Shown piece after piece: positions 1 through 6,865 of a stretch of DNA of 10,521 nt; the stretch's first letter is position 1; every line of letters begins with the position of its first letter. The stretch lies in NCBI GenBank assembly GCA_019114715.1, contig DXEZ01000327.1, positions 1-10,521 of the forward strand, in the 5' to 3' direction. A program made the position numbers and the translations under genes. The stretch comes from Candidatus Sphingobacterium stercoripullorum (lineage in GTDB: Bacteria; Bacteroidota; Bacteroidia; Sphingobacteriales; Sphingobacteriaceae). Below the pieces are notes generated by a model. The model made no database searches and was not told where the DNA came from. It worked only from the letters and a program-made list of their open reading frames with translations.

Positions 1-552
1 ATCTCCCTTAACAAATTGAGCAAAGTTATATAAATGCTCAAGTGTAGGAGTTTGAATTTCTTCCATTGCCTCTTGATAGTGCTCTCGAATATGGCCGTTG
101 GCTACCATCACATAAGGCACATATTTCAAAGTAACAGGTATTTTTTTACCGTCCGAAGCCAAGTAGTAGGATTCTCCCACTGTAGGCACTACGCGTAATA
201 TTACCTCCCTTTGCTTAACCTTTACGCTCATCTTCCCATCCATATCCATATACACCTCGGCGTTACTCACATATGGAATTCCTTTTAGCTCCTGCTCGAT
301 TTCATGCGTAGGAATCTCTTGAAGTAATTTCCCTTCCACCTCACCGTATATTTGGCTGATCATCTCGGATATATCCTGCTGATCGATGAAGGTTTCCTTA
401 CCCTCGATAATGACTTCCAGTTCCTGACAAACTTGAACAGCGTCTTTCTTAGCGACCAGCCCCATGAGGAGCACCACGCCAACCAGTCCCATAACAACCC
501 CTAAGAGCCTAAAGACCGTTTTCCACCGTATAGTTTTTATAGCCTCTTTCAT
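1..552 (-). CDS. ftsQ: Cell division protein FtsQ, N-terminal part (runs off the window)
   Basis: This is an open frame of 184 codons that starts with ATG at 552 and is still open at base 1, so the C-terminus is missing. FtsQ is a bitopic inner-membrane divisome protein that links early and late division proteins through its periplasmic domain. The translation has a short basic N-terminus (MKEAIKTIRWK), one hydrophobic segment at about residues 13-34, and then a periplasmic region. Residues about 41-110 have the look of a POTRA domain (VIIEGKETFIDQQDISEMI through the VKVKQREVILRV strand). A YYLASDGKKIP stretch follows near 130-140, which resembles the start of the FtsQ beta domain in Bacteroidota. 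The start codon overlaps the murC stop as ATGA, suggesting translational coupling. Position after murC is the usual place for ftsQ, and ftsA and ftsZ would be expected beyond base 1. Sequence similarity in this family is low, so the call leans on context as well as topology. Confidence 0.9.
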   Translation of the reverse strand, partial: MKEAIKTIRWKTVFRLLGVVMGLVGVVLLMGLVAKKDAVQVCQELEVIIEGKETFIDQQDISEMISQIYGEVEGKLLQEIPTHEIEQELKGIPYVSNAEVYMDMDGKMSVKVKQREVILRVVPTVGESYYLASDGKKIPVTLKYVPYVMVANGHIREHYQEAMEEIQTPTLEHLYNFAQFVKGD

Positions 553-1910
553 CCCTTAAGAATTTCTTTTAAAGGTAAAACCAAACGATCCACATCCCCC
601 GCTCCGGCAGTAACTAATAGTTCCGGCGGCGAATTTTTCACGGCCTCTAGCACCTGTTCTTTGCTGAGCACTCTCTTACTATCAGTGCTCACCTGATCCA
701 ATAACCAGCTTGAAGTTATCCCTTCAATGGGTTCCTCTCTCGCCGGGTAAATATCTAATAACCAGAGATCATCACTTTGTGATAATACCTGAGCAAATTC
801 CTTTCCAAAATCCCGTGTTCGACTGTATAAATGCGGCTGAAAAACCAGCGTAATTGCGCGCTCAGGATAAAGCACTTTCAGGGACTTCAATAAGGCCCTC
901 AATTCCTCGGGGTGATGCGCGTAATCGTCAATATAAATCACATCCTCTCGGTCGACAATTTTTTCAAATCGTCTTTTCACCCCTTTAAAGCTTTTTAGCG
1001 CCTTGCGAATTTTTGCATCCTCAATACCCAGCTTCCTCGCAATAGCAATTGCCGCTAGTGCATTTTCTATATTATGCAAACCTGGCATACCGAGCTCGAG
1101 ATCCGTCAATTCCGCATCGCCCTGGACATAAGTAAAAGTCATATGTCCATTTTCAGCGTGCAAGTCCTTTGCGTATATAGCGGTGTCCTTAGCTTCTAAA
1201 GAGTAATAACTATCCCCATATAAAGGGACATCTTTTTGAATCAAGGCCCAACCGTTTTCTTTCTTATTGTCTAAAAACTCCTTAAAGGAAGTTACAATAT
1301 GCTCGTAATCCCCATAAATATCTAGGTGATCAGCTTGCAAGGAAGTAACCACCAACAAGTCGGGATGTAAGGTTAAAAAAGACCTATCGTATTCATCGGC
1401 CTCCACAACTAGCACATCGTTATTTCCAAAAAGCACATTGGAATCGTAATTCGCACTGATTCCGCCTAAAAATGCAGAACAATCGTAGCCGGTGTCTTTT
1501 AGCAAATGTGCTACTAGGCTCGAAGTGGTGGTCTTGCCGTGCGTACCGGCGATGGCAATGGTGAACTTATCTTCACTCAGTAGCCCTAGCACCTCGCTTC
1601 TTTTAAACAGCCTCTGATCGATACTGCGGAAGTGCTGTAGAATCTCCATGTTCTGCGGAACAGCTGGCGTATACACTACTAAATTCTCTGATGAATTATT
1701 TTTAAAAGAGAAAGGAATAAGGTCCACCTGATCTTCATACACAATAGAGATTCCCTCGCTTTGAAGCAACTGGGTTAGTGGTGAATTCACCCTATCGTAT
1801 CCGTAAACCTGGCAACCTTGGGTATGGAAATACCTAGCCAGTCCGCTCATACCTATCCCACCAATTCCTACGAAATAGACATTCTTGATATGTGAAATCT
1901 CTACTTTCAT
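549..1910 (-). CDS. murC: UDP-N-acetylmuramate--L-alanine ligase MurC
   Basis: MurC is the cytoplasmic ATP-dependent ligase that adds L-alanine to UDP-MurNAc, the first step of stem-peptide assembly. The 453-residue protein has the three Mur-ligase domains. The N-terminal Rossmann-like UDP-binding domain has GIGGIGMSG at 15-23. The central ATPase has the P-loop GTHGKTTT at 122-129, EADEYDRSF at 170-178 and DHLDIYG at 194-200. The GLHNIENALAA stretch at 277-287 closes the central domain. The C-terminal domain has DDYAHHPEE at 328-336, FQPHLYSRT at 357-365, REEPIEG at 391-397 and TAGAGD at 434-439. The GTHGK form of the P-loop and the YAHHP motif separate MurC from MurD and MurE. The related recycling ligase Mpl shares several motifs, but the length and the position between murG and ftsQ favour MurC. 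The ATG at 1910 overlaps the murG stop by four bases (ATGA). No defects were seen. Confidence 0.97.
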   Translation of the reverse strand: MKVEISHIKNVYFVGIGGIGMSGLARYFHTQGCQVYGYDRVNSPLTQLLQSEGISIVYEDQVDLIPFSFKNNSSENLVVYTPAVPQNMEILQHFRSIDQRLFKRSEVLGLLSEDKFTIAIAGTHGKTTTSSLVAHLLKDTGYDCSAFLGGISANYDSNVLFGNNDVLVVEADEYDRSFLTLHPDLLVVTSLQADHLDIYGDYEHIVTSFKEFLDNKKENGWALIQKDVPLYGDSYYSLEAKDTAIYAKDLHAENGHMTFTYVQGDAELTDLELGMPGLHNIENALAAIAIARKLGIEDAKIRKALKSFKGVKRRFEKIVDREDVIYIDDYAHHPEELRALLKSLKVLYPERAITLVFQPHLYSRTRDFGKEFAQVLSQSDDLWLLDIYPAREEPIEGITSSWLLDQVSTDSKRVLSKEQVLEAVKNSPPELLVTAGAGDVDRLVLPLKEILKG

Positions 1911-3010
1911 CCTTTATTAATCATCTTTAATATTTCCCTAGCGATGCGATCGTCTGCATCTTCTATAGCCATTGCTTTTATATTTGAGGACAAAGCCTTG
2001 CACAGATCTTCGTCATTCTTCAGTTCAATTATTTTATCCATGAGCTCAGCTCGTGCATTCCAGTCGGTCACCATCAAGGCTGCTTTCGCATTCATTAAGG
2101 CCAAAGCATTTTTCGTCTGATGGTCCTCCGCCACGTTGGGCGAGGGCACTAATATCGTGGGCTTCGCCACAACGCATAGCTCAGAAATCGTCCCCGCACC
2201 TGCACGGGCAACGATCAAATCTGCTGCTGCATAGGCATAGTCCATTTTATCGATAAACGCGGTAAGCCTCACCGACCCCAACAACTCCTTGGAAACTTCC
2301 GCTTTAAGCCGCTGGTAGTAATTCGCTCCGCATTGCCAGATCACCTGCATGCCTTGGCTAACAAGCTTTGATACGCCTTCTTGCATGCACCTATTTAATG
2401 TAAGTGCACCGAGGCTACCTCCAACAAGGAGTAGCGTTTTTTTATCCGGGTCTAGCCCAAAGTGCTGATATGCAGCATCTCTTTTCCCTTCAAGCTCAAC
2501 GGAAGATCTCCGTATGGGGTTGCCCGTGAAGATGATCTTTTCGGACGGGAAATAGCGCTCCATACCGTCAAAAGCAACGCAAACTTTCTCTGCCTTTTTG
2601 GAAAGCCGCTTATTGGTTAACCCCGCATAGGAATTTTGTTCTTGTAGCAAAGTGGGTATTCCCATCCAGCCGGCAACCAGAAGTAGCGGTCCAGAGGCAA
2701 ATCCGCCAACGCCGATGGCTGCTTCTGCACCAAATTTCTTTAATATCTTATTGGCTTGCCAAAGGCTCCTAGCCATTTTAAAGGGCAGAGATAAATTCTT
2801 AACAAAGGACTTCCGGTTGATGCCCTGTATATCCAGACCTACAATTTCATAACCAGCCTCGGGCACCTTCTGCATTTCCATCCTTCCCTTGGCTCCAACA
2901 AATAAGATCTCTATATCTGGCTCTATGCGTCTTAGAGCACCAGCTATAGCTATTGCAGGGAAGATATGTCCTCCCGTGCCTCCACCACTTATAATTACTT
3001 TTCGAGCCAT
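1907..3010 (-). CDS. murG: UDP-GlcNAc:undecaprenyl-PP-MurNAc-pentapeptide GlcNAc transferase MurG
   Basis: MurG is a peripheral inner-membrane GT-B glycosyltransferase of family GT28 that transfers GlcNAc from UDP-GlcNAc to lipid I, giving lipid II on the cytoplasmic face. The 367-residue protein has both glycine-rich loops of the N-terminal domain, GGGTGGHIFPA at 9-19 and GVGGFASGP at 100-108, followed by QEQNSYAGLTN at 123-133. TGNPIR at 162-167 marks the passage to the C-terminal domain. That domain has GGSLGA at 197-202, ARAGAGTISEL at 268-278 and PSPNVAEDHQTKNA at 289-302, which bind the donor nucleotide sugar. The first residue of the HEQN motif known from E. coli is Gln123 here. The start lies 8 bases after the ftsW stop, and the stop overlaps the murC start. 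The ATG places the GGGTGGH loop at the usual distance from the N-terminus. Confidence 0.97.
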   Translation of the reverse strand: MARKVIISGGGTGGHIFPAIAIAGALRRIEPDIEILFVGAKGRMEMQKVPEAGYEIVGLDIQGINRKSFVKNLSLPFKMARSLWQANKILKKFGAEAAIGVGGFASGPLLLVAGWMGIPTLLQEQNSYAGLTNKRLSKKAEKVCVAFDGMERYFPSEKIIFTGNPIRRSSVELEGKRDAAYQHFGLDPDKKTLLLVGGSLGALTLNRCMQEGVSKLVSQGMQVIWQCGANYYQRLKAEVSKELLGSVRLTAFIDKMDYAYAAADLIVARAGAGTISELCVVAKPTILVPSPNVAEDHQTKNALALMNAKAALMVTDWNARAELMDKIIELKNDEDLCKALSSNIKAMAIEDADDRIAREILKMINKG

Positions 3011-3018
3011 ACTAATTC

Positions 3019-4212
3019 TTAAATACTCCCTACTACTACTTTATTCTCTACACCACTCTCATCGAGCTCCTCACCGGCTTTAAGCTCCTCGATATTTCTA
3101 CTCACACTTAAAATTATTCCCAAGGCAACGCTAGTAAACAAAATGGATGTCCCACCCATACTCACTAACGGCAATGGAACTCCAGTAACTGGGCCGAGGC
3201 CCACTGCAACTGCCATATTTATCAGCGCCTGTATCGTTAGACTAAAGCCTAGTCCGGCAGCTAAGAAAGCACCGAATGCTCGGGGGCTCAGCGTCACTAT
3301 TCGAATACACCTATACATTAAAGCAACATAAAGGAACAGCAATATACTAGCTCCTATAGTCCCATACTCCTCAACGATGATCGCAAAAATAAAGTCAGAA
3401 TACGGGTGAGGCAATACGTTTCTTTGTACGCTATTCCCAGGTCCCATCCCCACTAAACCACCTTTAGCGATCGCTATTTTTGCATTATTTGCTTGGTAGT
3501 TTCTATCTTCCTGAAAAGGAACATGTGCCTGTTCAGTTTTATTGGTTTGAAAGAACCCTTCAATCCTACTCACGTAGGTATGTCTCCTAGGTCCTAAAAA
3601 TATAACCATAAGCAGTAAAAAACCACCACCTATACAAACGATACCAATTTGCTTGATACTTATCCGTCCAATAATCAGCAGCAAGATGCTCACTGCAAAT
3701 AGCATAAGCGCTGTGGATAAGTTTGCCCAAGCAATCAATAAAAAGACAATACACACCGAACCCATGATAGGCAGGAAGGCGTTTTTAAAGTCTTTAATGA
3801 CATCCTGACGAATTGATAAGGTCCTCGCCAAATAGGTGATAAGCGCTAATTTAGCCAGGTCAGAAGTCTGAAAAGTCTGGTTAATGATAGGAATAGTTAC
3901 CCATCTAGACGCATCGTTTACTTCATTTCCAAAAATCAAGGTATATAGCAATAGGGGAATGGTAATAACCATAAGCAGCTTAGATATACCTGCATAATAT
4001 TTGTAATTCAGCTTATGAGAAAGATACATTAGAACAATTCCCAGAACGACAATTGAAAAGTGTTTTATCAAATACAACTCAGTCCCTTTGCCCTCCTTAT
4101 AAGCTAAAGTACCTACGGAACTGTATACCGCCAGCAAGGACCACCCTGATAATATTATCACGATGAGCCATATCCATTTATCCCCTCTTAATTTTGAAAA
4201 TATACGTTCCAT
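3019..4212 (-). CDS. ftsW: Septal peptidoglycan glycosyltransferase FtsW (SEDS family)
   Basis: FtsW is the polytopic SEDS glycosyltransferase that polymerises lipid II at the septum together with the class B transpeptidase FtsI, encoded upstream in this cluster. The 397-residue protein shows about ten hydrophobic segments, the first at about 14-31. Family signatures are VGMGPGNSVQRNVLPHPYSD (254-273), then FIFAIIVEEYG (274-284), and GPVTGVPLPLVSMGGTS at 340-356. Asp273 in the SDFIFA motif aligns with the catalytic aspartate known from RodA and FtsW. RodA is the main alternative, but the dcw position between murD and murG supports FtsW. A hydrophilic loop at about 217-245 precedes the GMGPGNS motif, and the cytoplasmic tail after about 374 is rich in acidic residues. 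Its ATG lies 22 bases after the murD stop, with an A/G-rich AAAGAAAGGG run just before it but very close to the start. Confidence 0.95.
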   Translation of the reverse strand: MERIFSKLRGDKWIWLIVIILSGWSLLAVYSSVGTLAYKEGKGTELYLIKHFSIVVLGIVLMYLSHKLNYKYYAGISKLLMVITIPLLLYTLIFGNEVNDASRWVTIPIINQTFQTSDLAKLALITYLARTLSIRQDVIKDFKNAFLPIMGSVCIVFLLIAWANLSTALMLFAVSILLLIIGRISIKQIGIVCIGGGFLLLMVIFLGPRRHTYVSRIEGFFQTNKTEQAHVPFQEDRNYQANNAKIAIAKGGLVGMGPGNSVQRNVLPHPYSDFIFAIIVEEYGTIGASILLFLYVALMYRCIRIVTLSPRAFGAFLAAGLGFSLTIQALINMAVAVGLGPVTGVPLPLVSMGGTSILFTSVALGIILSVSRNIEELKAGEELDESGVENKVVVGSI

Positions 4213-4234
4213 AACCCTTTCTTTGAAAGTTACA
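4213..4234 (-). other. murD/ftsW intergenic gap, largest in the window
   Basis: These 22 bases separate the murD stop (TAG) from the ftsW start. On the minus strand they end in an A/G-rich run (AAAGAAAGGG at 4215-4224) two bases before the ATG. This could aid initiation, although the spacing is too short for a classical Shine-Dalgarno pairing. No inverted repeat or terminator-like T-run fits here, so transcription probably reads through. Confidence 0.4.
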
Positions 4235-5614
4235 CTACAAGTTCATTACCGCTTCTTTAAACTGCGTTCCACGGTCTTCGTAATTTTTAAATCTATCGAA
4301 ACTAGCGCATGCTGGAGAAAGCAATACGGTATCGCCTTTATGCGCTAAGTGCGAAGCAATCTCTACTGCATCGGACATCGAGGAGCTGTTAACAATAGCA
4401 TCTACAACGTCTTCAAACGCATCGTGAATCCTTCCGTTATCTTTACCTATGCAGACAATAGCAGAAACCTTCTGCTTCACTAGGTCTCTAAGCATAGAGT
4501 AATCGTTTCCTTTATCAACACCACCGATAATCAGTACAATATTCGGTGAGAAGCTCTCAAGTGCATACCACACGGAGTTCACATTGGTCGCCTTGGAGTC
4601 GTTAATGTAGTTTACACCTCCAATGCAAGCGACGTGCTCCAAACGGTGCTCCACATTTACATAAGAGCTCATGCTATCGCGCATGGTCTTATTTCTAAGC
4701 TCCTGTACTTTCGCCACTAATCCTGCTGCCATATTATTGTATACGTTATGCGTTCCCTGCAAAGACAGGTCTTCCAGCTTCATTTCAAATTCCTCGTTAT
4801 TATTCGGTGTATTCATAACTAACTTATTTTCCTCTTTATTTAAATATGCTCCCATTAACACTTCTTGAAAAACACTAAACTTCAGCTGCTGCGCTGGGGT
4901 GTGGTGTTTCTCTAATCCTTTTAATATTTCTTTATCATCTACACAGTAAATGAAGTAATCATCACTTGTGAGATTCTGTAAAATCCTAAACTTGGCAGCG
5001 TTGTACTCCTCCAAGCTGCCGTTATACCGGTCTAAATGATCCGGCGTTATATTCAAAAGCACCGCTATGTGCGCCCGAAAATGATGCATATCTTCTAGCA
5101 TAAAGCTAGAGAGCTCCAGCACATAAGTATCACTAGGGTTTCGCGCTACCTGGTAGGCGAAACTATAGCCGACATTTCCCGCAAGGCCGACGTGACTCCC
5201 CGCATTAGTTAGGATGTAATGCGTCAGCATGCTAGTGGTCGTTTTCCCATTGGATCCCGTAATGGCTATCAATACTGCATCGGTGTATTGCGCCGCAAAT
5301 TCAATCTCAGAAATAACAGGTATTCCTGCGCTGCGCGCTTGCTGCAAGACCTCTACATAATTTGGTATACCGGGACTCTTTATGATCAGGTCCGCCGCAA
5401 GCACCTTAGTTAGGGTATGCTGCTCCTCTTCGTAGGGGATTCCCTCTTGCTCTAAAATATACTGGTAATGAGAAGACACCTTCCCCTTGTCGGAGACCCA
5501 CACCTGAAATCCTTGGTCTTTAGCAAGCACAGCTGCACCGACACCGCTTTCGCCAGCGCCTAGTACAACCAAGCTCCCGGATTGAGGGTAATATGTCTTT
5601 GCAAAATTTCCCAT
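4235..5614 (-). CDS. murD: UDP-N-acetylmuramoyl-L-alanine--D-glutamate ligase MurD
   Basis: MurD is the cytoplasmic ligase that adds D-glutamate to UDP-MurNAc-L-Ala using ATP. The 459-residue protein has the nucleotide-fold motif GAGESGVGAA at 19-28 and SPGIP at 80-84 in the UDP-binding domain. The ATPase domain has TGSNGKTTT at 119-127, ELSSF at 167-171, NITPDHLDRY at 188-197 and AAKFRI at 206-211; Lys208 matches the lysine that is carbamylated in this family. GTHNVYN (287-293) and EHRLE (322-326) mark the domain boundary region. The C-terminal domain has NDSKATN at 338-344, GGVDKG at 364-369 and SPACASFDRF at 433-442, which are characteristic of MurD and exclude MurC, MurE and MurF. The ATG at 5614 shares one base with the mraY stop (TAATG), an arrangement typical of coupled translation. 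All key residues are present. Confidence 0.97.
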   Translation of the reverse strand: MGNFAKTYYPQSGSLVVLGAGESGVGAAVLAKDQGFQVWVSDKGKVSSHYQYILEQEGIPYEEEQHTLTKVLAADLIIKSPGIPNYVEVLQQARSAGIPVISEIEFAAQYTDAVLIAITGSNGKTTTSMLTHYILTNAGSHVGLAGNVGYSFAYQVARNPSDTYVLELSSFMLEDMHHFRAHIAVLLNITPDHLDRYNGSLEEYNAAKFRILQNLTSDDYFIYCVDDKEILKGLEKHHTPAQQLKFSVFQEVLMGAYLNKEENKLVMNTPNNNEEFEMKLEDLSLQGTHNVYNNMAAGLVAKVQELRNKTMRDSMSSYVNVEHRLEHVACIGGVNYINDSKATNVNSVWYALESFSPNIVLIIGGVDKGNDYSMLRDLVKQKVSAIVCIGKDNGRIHDAFEDVVDAIVNSSSMSDAVEIASHLAHKGDTVLLSPACASFDRFKNYEDRGTQFKEAVMNL

Positions 5615-6858
5615 TAACGCATTTTTAAAGTGACTATCGTCAGGATAGCCAACATCACTGAAACAATGACAAAACGAGTAACAATTTTCGATTCATGGTA
5701 TCCTCGTTTTTGATAGTGGTGATGTAAAGGCGACATCAAAAATATTCTTCGCCCCTCACCGAATCTTTTCTTTGTATATTTAAAATAAGACACCTGCATG
5801 ATCACTGAGAGGTTTTCTATTAAAAAAACGCCACAGAGAACAGGTATCAAAAGTTCCTTTCTAATTAAAATCGCAAATGCTGCAATTATCCCTCCTATTG
5901 CCAGACTTCCCGTATCACCCATAAACACTTGAGCAGGAAAAGCATTGTACCATAGAAAGCCCGTGCAGGCACCAACGAAAGCTCCAGCAAAAACCACCAT
6001 TTCACCCGAATACGGGATATACATAATGTTCAAGTACTCCGAGAAAATCACGTTACCCGAGACGTAAGCTAAAATAGCGAGCGTACCACCCATGATAGCC
6101 GACACACTAGTTGCTAGGCCATCTATCCCGTCGGTAATATTTGCTCCATTGGAGACAGCAGTAACAATGAATACCACCACAAAGAGAAACAGGACGAACG
6201 TCAGCATCTTATTGCTCACACCAAAATATTCTAAAACCCGCGAGTAATCGAACTCGTTGTTTTTATAAAAAGGGATATTAGTCTTAGTGGACTTCACATC
6301 CTGGCTGTAAGACTTCATCCCTGTACGCTGATCAAAGCTCACATCAACAACCGATGTAGCATTGGGTTCCTTGATGTACTCACGAACGACAATATCAGGG
6401 TGGAAGAACATGGTTGTTGCTATTAGCGCACCGAGTCCTACCTGCCCAATCACCTTAAATTTACCCGCTAAGCCTTCCTTATTTTTGCGGAATACTTTAA
6501 TATAATCGTCTAAAAAGCCGATGGCTCCCATCCATACAGTAGTTAGCAGTAGCAAGATCACGTAAATATTATCCAGCTGGGCAAAGAGTAATGTTGGGAT
6601 TACAATCCCTGCGATAATAATCAAGCCGCCCATAGTTGGGGTGCCTTGCTTTTTCTTCTCTCCAGCAAGACCAAGACTCCTAATACTCTCTCCAATTTGC
6701 TTCTTTTGTAGCAAATTGATGAGCGACTTACCGAATACAGTAGTGATTAATAAAGAGACAATAACAGCCAAACTGGTCCTAAAGGAAATGTATTGAAACA
6801 TCCCTGCACCAGGTATCTTCACAAAATCTTCTATCCAGTCGAAAAAATGGTATAACAT
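5614..6858 (-). CDS. mraY: Phospho-N-acetylmuramoyl-pentapeptide-transferase MraY
   Basis: MraY is the integral inner-membrane enzyme that transfers phospho-MurNAc-pentapeptide from UDP to undecaprenyl phosphate, forming lipid I. The 414-residue protein has the cytoplasmic-loop motif KKQGTPTMGG at 69-78, the catalytic aspartates of DDYIK at 117-121, NITDGIDGLA at 240-249, MGDTGSLA at 313-320 and PLHHHYQKRG at 377-386. Around ten membrane segments fit the known topology. It is over 50 residues longer than E. coli MraY (360). The extra length lies at about residues 155-212, between the fourth and fifth membrane segments, in a loop expected to face the periplasm; long MraY proteins of this kind are usual in Bacteroidota. 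The ATG is 7 bases after the murE stop with no clear Shine-Dalgarno sequence, and the N-terminus (MLYHFF) aligns with other MraY starts. The stop overlaps murD. Confidence 0.97.
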   Translation of the reverse strand: MLYHFFDWIEDFVKIPGAGMFQYISFRTSLAVIVSLLITTVFGKSLINLLQKKQIGESIRSLGLAGEKKKQGTPTMGGLIIIAGIVIPTLLFAQLDNIYVILLLLTTVWMGAIGFLDDYIKVFRKNKEGLAGKFKVIGQVGLGALIATTMFFHPDIVVREYIKEPNATSVVDVSFDQRTGMKSYSQDVKSTKTNIPFYKNNEFDYSRVLEYFGVSNKMLTFVLFLFVVVFIVTAVSNGANITDGIDGLATSVSAIMGGTLAILAYVSGNVIFSEYLNIMYIPYSGEMVVFAGAFVGACTGFLWYNAFPAQVFMGDTGSLAIGGIIAAFAILIRKELLIPVLCGVFLIENLSVIMQVSYFKYTKKRFGEGRRIFLMSPLHHHYQKRGYHESKIVTRFVIVSVMLAILTIVTLKMR

Positions 6859-6865
6859 ACTGCCG

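Noticed and set aside
549..1910. Mpl (murein tripeptide ligase) as an alternative identity for the MurC-like gene
   Set aside because: Mpl shares the GTHGKTTT and HHP-type motifs, but the length, the full MurC motif set and the position between murG and ftsQ fit MurC better.
2053..2256. Plus-strand open frame of 67 codons within murG, and similar short plus-strand frames at 2652-2852, 2889-3083, 3143-3331, 4163-4348, 4671-4868, 5219-5413, 7008-7226 and 9592-9828
   Set aside because: Each lies opposite a well-conserved minus-strand gene whose motifs are intact. Their translations have no recognisable domains and look compositionally like antisense readings.
3019..4212. RodA as an alternative identity for the SEDS protein
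   Set aside because: RodA and FtsW are close paralogues, but this gene lies between murD and murG in a dcw cluster next to ftsI, the conserved site of ftsW.
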